From: Phenylobacterium sp. Root1290
GTDB lineage: Bacteria; Pseudomonadota; Alphaproteobacteria; Caulobacterales; Caulobacteraceae
Assembly (NCBI RefSeq): GCF_001425305.1
Contig: NZ_LMEE01000001.1
Coordinates: 1,378,183-1,442,182, forward strand
DNA: 64,000 nucleotides
Direction of reading: 5' to 3'
Positions 35,698-43,500 of this stretch are shown here, piece by piece. Every line of letters starts with the position of its first letter. The first letter of the stretch is position 1. The notes beneath the pieces are model-generated. The model was not told the origin of the DNA. It saw only the letters and a list, made by a program, of their open reading frames with translations, and did no database searches. A program made the translations under genes and the position numbers.

Positions 35698-37173
35698 ATG
35701 ACTATGAAAGAGGTTGGAATGATGGCCACTGGGGGCGTTGCGAGTTCTGTTGCCGAGACGCGGGCGGTGGACGTTTGGTCCAAGACCTGCTCGGCTTTGA
35801 AGCGGGAACTCGGCGAAGCCACCTTTGGCTCGTGGCTGGGTCAGGCCGCCCTGCGTGAGCGCGGCGAAGAGCTTTGCCTGGTCGCCGCGACCGGCGTGGC
35901 CCGCGATTGGATCCGTCGCCACGCCTGGCGCCGTATCGGCGAGCTCTGGGCCCAGAACGACCCGATGGGCCGCAACCTCGACCTGAAATCGCGGATGGAG
36001 TTCGACGCCGAGGGTCCCGCGACCCCGGCCGCGCCCGCCGCCCCGGTCATCCTCAAGACCGAGCCCCTGACCGACGTCATCGAGATCGAAGTTCCGCTGC
36101 AGCCGGCCGCGCCGGTCGCCGCCCGCGCCGGCCGCCAGCAGGGCCTGCAGGACCGCTTCTCGTTCGAGACCTTCGTCGCCGGCCCGGCCAACGAATTCGC
36201 CTTCGCCGTGGCCCGCCGCGTGGCGGCCTGGTCTGACGGCCACTTCAACCCGGTGATCTTCCACGGCCCCTACGGCTTCGGAAAGACCCACCTGCTGAAC
36301 GCCCTGGCCTGGGAGGCCATGCAGGCCGCCCCGGAAAAGCGGGTCGTCTACATCACCGCCGAGCGCTTCACCTCGACCTTCGTCAAGGCCGTGCAGGACC
36401 GTTCGACCGCCGCCTTCAAGGACGAACTGCGCAACGCCGACCTGCTGCTGATCGACGACGTGCAGTTCGTCGCCGGCAAGTCCTCGACCCAGGAAGAGCT
36501 GTTCCACACCCTGCTGGCCCTGGTCGAAGACGGCCGCCGCGTGGTGATGACCGCCGACCGCTCGCCGGCCGAACTTTCGGAAATGGACGCGCGCCTGCGC
36601 AGCCACCTGCAGGCCGGCCTGGTCTGCGGCATCGAGCCGGCCGACCGCACCCTTCGCCTCGGCATCCTGGAGCGCAAGCTCGCCACCCTCGCCGCCCAGG
36701 GCAAGTTCATGCCCTCGGCCCGCAGCGAGGTCCTGCAGTTCCTCGCCGACCGCTTCACCGACAGCGTCCGTGAACTGGAAGGCGCGCTCAACACCCTGGT
36801 CGCCCGCGTCGGCGGCGAGATCTCGCGCATGACCCTGGACGAAGCCCAGGCCATCCTGCGCCCGAACCTGGCCTGCAACGAGCGCCGGGTCACCGTCGAC
36901 CAGATCCAGAAGACCGTCGCCGAGCACTATCAGCTCAAGCAGGCGGACCTGATCTCGGAGCGCCGCGCCCGCGTCGTCGCCCGTCCGCGCCAGGTGGCGA
37001 TGTGGCTGGCCAAGCAGATCACCACCCGCTCGCTGCCGGACATCGGCCGCCGCTTCGGGGGCCGCGACCACACCACCGTCCTGCACGCCGTGCGCCGCAT
37101 CGAGGCGCTCAAGGGCGAAGACCCGATGATCGCCCGCGACCTCGAGGTCCTGCTGCGCAAGCTGCGCGGCTAA
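35698..37173 (+). CDS. dnaA: Chromosomal replication initiator DnaA
   Basis: This 491-residue AAA+ protein opens the origin. Domain I spans about 25-90 (VWSKTCSALKRELGEATF), a variable linker 100-150, domain III has Walker A GPYGFGKT at 190-197 and Walker B LLLIDDVQF, and domain IV carries QVAMWLAKQITTRSLP and GGRDHTTVLHAVRRIE, which read DnaA boxes. The start MTMK matches Caulobacter DnaA; an internal ATG at 35719 also has a GAGG upstream. The RIDA and degradation determinants cannot be judged. A strong terminator follows. Confidence 0.96.
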   Translation: MTMKEVGMMATGGVASSVAETRAVDVWSKTCSALKRELGEATFGSWLGQAALRERGEELCLVAATGVARDWIRRHAWRRIGELWAQNDPMGRNLDLKSRMEFDAEGPATPAAPAAPVILKTEPLTDVIEIEVPLQPAAPVAARAGRQQGLQDRFSFETFVAGPANEFAFAVARRVAAWSDGHFNPVIFHGPYGFGKTHLLNALAWEAMQAAPEKRVVYITAERFTSTFVKAVQDRSTAAFKDELRNADLLLIDDVQFVAGKSSTQEELFHTLLALVEDGRRVVMTADRSPAELSEMDARLRSHLQAGLVCGIEPADRTLRLGILERKLATLAAQGKFMPSARSEVLQFLADRFTDSVRELEGALNTLVARVGGEISRMTLDEAQAILRPNLACNERRVTVDQIQKTVAEHYQLKQADLISERRARVVARPRQVAMWLAKQITTRSLPDIGRRFGGRDHTTVLHAVRRIEALKGEDPMIARDLEVLLRKLRG

Positions 37174-37190
37174 GGCGCCCGGAGAAACGC

Positions 37191-37221
37191 AAAAGGCCCG
37201 CCGGCGACGGCGGGCCTTTTT
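37191..37221. terminator. Bidirectional intrinsic terminator between dnaA and the HerA-like gene
   Basis: AAAAGGCCCGCC at 37191-37202 pairs with GGCGGGCCTTTT at 37209-37220 around a six-base loop. The A-run on one side and T-run on the other let it stop transcription from dnaA and from the convergent gene. Confidence 0.93.
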
Positions 37222-37246
37222 CATTGTCCCTCTCTGAACGGCGTCC

Positions 37247-38740
37247 CTAGCGCTTCTTCATGCCGCCCAGGATGCCGCGCATCAGTTCACGGGCGATGGT
37301 GCTGCCGGCCTGGCGCAGCAGCGACTTGGTGAAGGCCTCGCCCATCGACTGGCGGTTGGAGGCGCGCGGCTTGGCCGCCGCGGGCGCGCGGCCGCGCGGC
37401 GCGGGGGCCTGCGCCTCGCCGCCCCAGGGCGAGCCCGCCGCCGGCGCCTGCGCAGCCTCGGTGGCCGCCGCCGCCCGCGACTTCAGGATCTCGAAGGCGC
37501 TCTCGCGGTCCTTGGCGGTGTCGTAGAGACCCCGCACCGGGCTCTGCGCCATGATCGCCGCCCGCTCGGCCGGGGTGATCGGCCCCAGGCGCGAGACCGG
37601 CGGCCGGATCAGGGTCCGCTGCACCACGGTCGGGGCGCCCTTCTCGTCCAGCACGCTGACCAGCGCCTCGCCCACGCCCAGCGCCTGGATCGCCTCGGCG
37701 GTGTCGAAGGCCGGGTTGGTGCGGAACGAGTTGGACGCCGCCTTCAGACCCTTCTGCTCGGTCGGGGTATAGGCGCGCAGCGCGTGCTGGATGCGGTTGC
37801 CCAGCTGGCCCAGCACGGTCTCGGGAATGTCGGCCGGGTTCTGGGTCACGAAATAGACCCCGACGCCCTTGGAGCGGATCAGCCGCACCACCTGCTCGAC
37901 CTTTTCCAGCAGCGGCTTGGGCGCGTCGCGGAACAGCAGGTGCGCCTCGTCGAAGAAGAAGGCCAGCCGCGGCTTGTCCGGATCGCCCACCTCGGGCAGC
38001 TCCTCGAACAGCTCGCTCATCAGCCACAGCAGGAAGGTCGCATAGAGCCGCGGACTGGCGATCAGCTTGTCGGCGGCCAGGATGTTGACGAACCCGCGCC
38101 CGGAACCGTCGGTGCGCATGATGTCGGAGAGCTGCAGCGCCGGCTCGCCGAAGAACCCGGCCCCGCCCTGGTCCTCCAGCACCAGCAGCTTGCGCTGGAT
38201 CGTCGCCACCGTCGCCGGCGAGACGTTGCCGTACTTGGCGCCCAGCTCCTTGGCGTTCTCGGAGGCGAAGCTCAGCGCCGCCTGCAGGTCCTTCAGGTCC
38301 AGCAGCAGCAGGCCCTCGTCGTCGGCGGCGCGGAACACCACCGTCAGCACGCCCTCCTGCACGTCGTTGAGGTCCAGCATCCGCGAGATCAGCAGCGGCC
38401 CCATCTCCGACACCGTCGCGCGGATCGGATGGCCCTGCTGGCCGAACAGGTCCCAGAACACCGTCGGCGCCGCCTGCGGGTTCAGCGTCAGCCCCATCAG
38501 CTTGGCGCGCTCCTCGAACTTGGGGTTCGGGGTCCCGGGCTGGGCGACGCCGCAGAGGTCGCCTTTCACGTCGGCGGCGAACACCGGCACGCCGGCGTCG
38601 GACAGCCCCTGGGCCAGCACCTGCAGCGTCACGGTCTTGCCGGTCCCGGTCGCTCCGGCGACCAGGCCATGGCGGTTGGCCCGGTTGAGCAGGAGGTTTT
38701 CGAGATGATCCGAGAAACCGATCAGGACGCCGTCGGACAT
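37247..38740 (-). CDS. HerA/DUF853-type ATPase
   Basis: This 497-residue P-loop ATPase is of the FtsK/HerA class (DUF853). The start MSDGVLIGF at 38740 has GGAGCTCCCC upstream; the longer frame enters a repeat. Walker A is GATGTGKT at 29-36, Walker B RLAFFFDEAHLLF, and the arginine-rich C-terminus ends LLRQAGSTIARELMRGILGG. Members such as YjgR are suspected helicases or DNA pumps of unknown role. It stands between dnaA and the AI-2E gene. Confidence 0.88.
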   Translation of the reverse strand: MSDGVLIGFSDHLENLLLNRANRHGLVAGATGTGKTVTLQVLAQGLSDAGVPVFAADVKGDLCGVAQPGTPNPKFEERAKLMGLTLNPQAAPTVFWDLFGQQGHPIRATVSEMGPLLISRMLDLNDVQEGVLTVVFRAADDEGLLLLDLKDLQAALSFASENAKELGAKYGNVSPATVATIQRKLLVLEDQGGAGFFGEPALQLSDIMRTDGSGRGFVNILAADKLIASPRLYATFLLWLMSELFEELPEVGDPDKPRLAFFFDEAHLLFRDAPKPLLEKVEQVVRLIRSKGVGVYFVTQNPADIPETVLGQLGNRIQHALRAYTPTEQKGLKAASNSFRTNPAFDTAEAIQALGVGEALVSVLDEKGAPTVVQRTLIRPPVSRLGPITPAERAAIMAQSPVRGLYDTAKDRESAFEILKSRAAAATEAAQAPAAGSPWGGEAQAPAPRGRAPAAAKPRASNRQSMGEAFTKSLLRQAGSTIARELMRGILGGMKKR

Positions 38741-38817
38741 GGGGAGCTCCGCAAGGTTCGTATCCGGCGAAGCTAGCCGCAGCCACGCCCCAGCGCGATA
38801 GGCTTCCGCATCACTTA

Positions 38818-38960
38818 GTGTCATCCCGGTTTCGGCCATCGGCCGAAGACCGGGACCCATGAACACCTGATCGTCGAGGGGGCGGCTCAGCCGAACAGCA
38901 CGGCGACCATTGGCGCGAATGGGTCCCGGACAGCCGCCCAGGCGGCTTCCGGGATGACAC
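38818..38960. repeat. Intergenic inverted-repeat element, family 2 (full copy)
   Basis: The element begins GTGTCATCCCGG (38818-38829) and ends CCGGGATGACAC (38949-38960), a perfect 12-base terminal inverted repeat. Inside the left end is TTTCGGCCATCGGCCGAAG, and near the right end GGGTCCCGG and GCCGCCCAGGCGGC palindromes. It fills most of the gap 38741-39180. It lies upstream of the HerA-like gene and is the longest of the three copies. Confidence 0.85.
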
Positions 38961-39180
38961 TTTAGACTTTGCCCACAGGCATCCCCTCGCGTTCATGAAC
39001 GGCGTTCACGAAAACTCATTGCCGAATTTTCTGCGGAAGCGATGAGGATAAACCGCAGGACCGCGTCTTAACGGCATAGACACTCCCCACGTCGGTCGAA
39101 CCGGGGTAGGGATGGTCGAAATTGACGCGGCAGGCCCCGACACTGACAGTCTCGGGAAACCACCACCGCAAAAAGATCTC

Positions 39181-40317
39181 ATGTCCGTCCGAGCCACAGA
39201 GTCCCACACGGTCCGCGTATCACTCGTCATCCTGGCGGTGATTGCGACGGGCGTTGCGCTTTACCTGCTACGGGGAATTCTCACCCCTCTCGCCCTCGCC
39301 GTATTCCTGGCGGTGATGATCGACGGCTTCGCCCGGGTGATCCGCCAGCGCCTGCCCTGGGTCGGCGAGAAGGCCGCCCTGCCCGCGGCCATCGTGCTTT
39401 CGGTGCTGCTGTTCGGCGCCTCCGGCGTGATCATCGCCGAGAACGCCAGCACCTTCGTCGGCCAGCTGGTCACCTACACCCCGCGCCTGAACAACCTGAT
39501 CGCCCAGATCGCCGGCCTGTTCGGCATGGACGTGCCGCCGACGATCAACGAGCTGTTCACCCAGCTCAATCCCAGCGCCTACCTGGCCAATTTCGCCAAG
39601 GGCCTGCAGGGCTTCGCCTCCGACGCCTTCTTCATCCTGATCTATCTGGGCTTCATCATCGCCGCCCGGCGCGGGTTCCAGCGCAAGGTGGTCGGCCTGT
39701 TCCCGCACCACGCCGAACGCAACGAGGCCATGGCCGCCTTCCTGCGGATCCGCGACGGGGTGGAGCTGTACCTGTGGGTTCAGACGGTCACCGGCCTGAT
39801 CATCGCGGTCTCCTCGTGGATCGCCATGGTGGCGGTGGGGCTCGACAACGCGGTGTTCTGGGCCTTCCTGATCTTCATCGCCTCGTACATCCCGGTGATC
39901 GGCGGCGCGGTCGGCATCCTGGCCCCGCCGATCTTCGCCCTGATCCAGTTCGAGAGTTTCTGGCCCGCGATCATCCTGCTGGGCGTGCTCCAGTCCATCC
40001 AGTTCGTGGTCGGCAACATCATCCTGCCCCGCATGCAGGGCGACAGCCTGAACATGGACCCGATCGTGGTGCTGCTCAGCCTGGCCTTCTGGGGCCTGAT
40101 CTGGGGGATGACCGGGATGTTCCTGTCCACCCCGCTCACGGTCATGGCCATGGTCATCCTGGCGCAGTTCAACGGCACCCGCTGGCTGGCGGTGCTGCTC
40201 TCCGCCGACGGCCAGCCCGAGAAGCTGCGCGACCGCCATCCCGTGGCTTCGCCCGACGAACCGCCGACGCCGAAACGACGTTCCCCCCCGTCACGCAAGC
40301 GTGAACCCAAAGACTGA
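39181..40317 (+). CDS. AI-2E family transporter (YdiK/PerM-like)
   Basis: This 378-residue membrane protein has about seven to eight hydrophobic segments, with a soluble loop between segments two and three and the family motif GPPIFALIQFESFWPAI-like stretch near residues 255-280. Members export small molecules or act as Na+/H+ antiporters; AI-2 transport is proven for only a few. The ATG at 39181 is preferred: the upstream extension to 39112 has codons ending mostly in A or T, unlike this gene. The C-terminus is charged and proline-rich. Confidence 0.83.
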   Translation: MSVRATESHTVRVSLVILAVIATGVALYLLRGILTPLALAVFLAVMIDGFARVIRQRLPWVGEKAALPAAIVLSVLLFGASGVIIAENASTFVGQLVTYTPRLNNLIAQIAGLFGMDVPPTINELFTQLNPSAYLANFAKGLQGFASDAFFILIYLGFIIAARRGFQRKVVGLFPHHAERNEAMAAFLRIRDGVELYLWVQTVTGLIIAVSSWIAMVAVGLDNAVFWAFLIFIASYIPVIGGAVGILAPPIFALIQFESFWPAIILLGVLQSIQFVVGNIILPRMQGDSLNMDPIVVLLSLAFWGLIWGMTGMFLSTPLTVMAMVILAQFNGTRWLAVLLSADGQPEKLRDRHPVASPDEPPTPKRRSPPSRKREPKD

Positions 40318-40363
40318 AAATCAAGGCCTTCAACTTGTTCGCTTCCTCCCTATCTAAGGTCCG

Positions 40364-40500
40364 TTCGGGCACCCCCCGAAACCAAGGCGGCTCAGGCGAT
40401 AGCCCCCGCCGATGCGAGCCCCAAGCGCTCCGCCTTCCCCCCCAAGGTGGAGCCAAGCGCCGCCGGACTCTCTCCTCCGGCGGCGCCCTCGCATCGGGGG
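40364..40500 (+). ncRNA. Structured 5' leader of gdhZ: predicted three-way junction, possible riboswitch or translational switch
   Basis: Reading the + strand as RNA gives a compact fold. P1: 40403-40418 pairs with 40488-40500 (13 bp, three-base bulge CGC). P2: 40427-40436 with 40444-40453 (10 bp, one G-U, loop of seven C). P3: 40457-40467 with 40476-40486 (11 bp, perfect, eight-base loop). A further six-base hairpin TTCGGG/CCCGAA lies at 40364-40380. The 3' arm of P1 includes GGGGG at 40496-40500, seven bases before the gdhZ ATG, so the closed form hides the likely ribosome binding site. The C-rich loop of P2 could pair with the same G run. CCAAGCGC occurs twice (40421, 40453). I know of no matching RNA class. 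Confidence 0.6.
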
Positions 40501-40507
40501 CCGCCCG

Positions 40508-43500
40508 ATGAGCAAGCGACCCAAGCTGACCACCGCCCAGCGTGGCCTGATCACCGCCTTCACGGCCCTGATCGCCGACGACGGCCCCGCGGCCCAGGCC
40601 TTCATCGCTCAGGCCGCGGAAGACGCCGCGCCGGACGAGCTTCCCGAGATCCCGCCCAAGGCCCTGGCGGCCCTGCTGGCCGACTTCTGGGCCTTCGCGG
40701 CCGCCCGCAAGGGCACGGCCCCGGTCATCCGCCTGGCCCCGATCGAGGGCGCCCCCAATCTTGAGCGGCTCGAGATCCTGCAGGACGACGCCCCGTTCCT
40801 GGTCGACAGCATCATGGGCGAGATCGCCGACCAGGGCCTGTCGGTCCGGTCGATGTTCCACCCCATGGTCGAGGTCGCCCGCGACAAGAAGGGCGCCCGC
40901 CAGGCCGACGGCTCGCCCCGCCGCGAGTCGATGATCCAGGTGATCCTCGAACGGGTCGGCGCCGACCGCGAGGCCGCCCTGGTCGAGGGCCTGCGCGCCA
41001 CCCTGGCCGACGTCGGCGCGGCGGTGGACGACTTCCCCGCCATGCTGCAGCTGATGGCCCGCACCCTGGCGGAGCTGGAGGCCTCGACCACCAGCCCGAC
41101 CCGCGAGGAGGACCTTGAGTTCCTGCGCTGGCTGCGCGACGAGCACTTCGTCTATCTCGGCGCCCGGGTCTACGAGTACCCGCGCCTCAAGGACGGCGGC
41201 TACGCCAAGGAAGAGCCGTTGTTCCAGCCGGAAGACGGCCTGGGCGTGCTGCGCGATCCCGCCCGCACCGTTCTGCGCCGCTCGTCCGAGCCCGCCCTGC
41301 TCACCGCCCAGGTCCAGGCCAGCCTGGCCGGCGACCCGGTCACGGTCGCCAAGTCCAACCTGCGCTCGCGCGTCCACCGCCGCGGCTACATGGACTATGT
41401 CGGGGTCAAGCGTTACGGCGCCGACGGCAAGCCCTCGGGCGAGATCCGCTTCGTCGGCCTGTTCACCGCCGAGGCCTATGACGAACCGGCCCACGCCGTG
41501 CCGCTGGTCCGCGCCAAGGTCGCCAACGTCCTGGCCCGCGCCGGCAAGGCGCCCGGCAGCCACAACGAAAAGCGCCTGCGCAACATCCTGGAGACCTATC
41601 CGCGGGACGAGCTGTTCCAGGCCTCGGAGGATGATCTCCTGGCCGCCGCGCTGGGCATCCTGCACCTCTATGACCGCCCCCGCGTGCGGCTGTTCGAGCG
41701 GCGCGACCCGTTCGACCGCTTCGCCTCGGTGCTGCTGTTCGTGCCGCGCGACCGCTACGATTCCGACCTGCGCCAGCGGGCCGGCGAAATCCTCGCCGAC
41801 GCCTATGGCGGCCGGGTCTCGGCCTATTATCCGGCCTTCTCCGAAAGCCCGCTCGCCCGCGTCCACTTCATCATCGGCTTCCAGCCCGGCCACCACGCCG
41901 AGCCGAGCCTGAAGTCGCTGGAGACCCAGATCGCCGCCGCCGCGCGGACCTGGGAAGACCGCTTCGCCGCCGCCGTCCGCGCCTCGGGCCGGGCCACGCC
42001 GCAGGTCGCCGACATGGTCGCCCGCTACGCCGAGGCCTTCACCGCCGGCTATCGCGAGCGCTACGACGCCGAGGAGGCCCTCGCCGACATCGCCGTCATC
42101 GAGAGCCTGAAGCCGGGCGAGCCGGTGCGCATCCGCGCCTTCCGCCGGGCCGCGGACTCCAAGACCCAGCTGCGCTTCAAGCTCTACCGTCCGGGCTCGC
42201 CCGCGCCGCTCGCCGACGTGCTGCCGATCCTCGAGCACATGGGCCTCAAGGCCATGGTCGAGACCGGCTATCCGATCCTGCCCGCCGGCGGCCGCCGGGT
42301 GTACGTCCACGAGTTCGAGCTCGACGACCAGCACGGCGAACACCTGGTGTTCGAGGACGTGAAGAGCGCCTTCGAGGACGCCTTCACCGCGGTCTGGACC
42401 GGAACCACCGAGAGCGACGGCTTCAACCGCATGGTGCTGGAGCTGTCGATCTCCTGGCGCGAGGCGGCGCTGATCCGCGCCCTGTCGCGCTACCGCCAGC
42501 AGTCGGGCCTGGATCCCAGCCAGCGGGTGCAGGAAACCGCGCTCTCCAACCATCCGGGCGTGGCCCGGCTGATCCTCGACCTGTTCCGCACCAAGTTCGA
42601 CCCGGCCATCAAGACCGACCTGGCCACGCGCACCGCCCAGGCCGTCAAGGTGATGGACGAGATCGTCCAGGCCCTGCAGCAGGTCGACAGCCTCGACGAC
42701 GACCGCGTCCTGCGCCGCCTGGCGCTGCTGGTCGGCGCCATCAAGCGGACCAACTACTACCAGCTGGACGCCGACGGCCAGGTGAAGCCCTACATCAGCT
42801 TCAAGGTCGCCTCGGGCGAGCTGGCCGACCTGCCGCTGCCCAAGCCCCATCGCGAGATCTTCGTCTGGGCGACGCACATCGAGGGCGTGCACCTGCGCTT
42901 CGGGCCCGTCGCCCGCGGCGGTCTGCGCTGGTCCGACCGCCGCGACGACTTCCGCACCGAGGTGCTCGGCCTGGTGAAGGCCCAGCAGACCAAGAACGCG
43001 GTGATCGTGCCGGTCGGCTCCAAGGGCGGATTCTATCCCAAGCAGCTGCCCAAGGGCGCCGCCCCGGACGTGATCCGGGCCGAGGCCATCCGCGCCTACA
43101 AGACCTTCCTGCAGGGCCTGCTGGACATCACCGACAACCTCGATCCCGAGGGCAAGGTGATCCATCCGGCCGGCGTGATCGCCCATGACGGCGACGACCC
43201 CTATCTGGTCGTGGCCGCCGACAAGGGCACCGCCACCTTCTCCGACATCGCCAACGGCGTGGCCGAGTCCTACGGCTTCTGGCTGGGCGACGCCTTCGCC
43301 TCCGGCGGCTCGGCGGGCTACGACCACAAGGAAATGGCCATCACCGCCCGCGGGGCCTGGGAAGCGGTCAAGCGCCACTTCCGCGAGCTGGGCAAGGACA
43401 TCCAGTCCGAGCCCTTCACCGTGGTCGGCGTCGGCGACATGTCCGGCGACGTGTTCGGCAACGGCATGCTGCTCAGCCAGCAGATCCGCCTGCAGGCCGC

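Noticed and set aside
38741..38866. Longer start of the HerA-like ATPase
   Set aside because: The extension reads into a family 2 repeat and the inner ATG has a good ribosome binding site.
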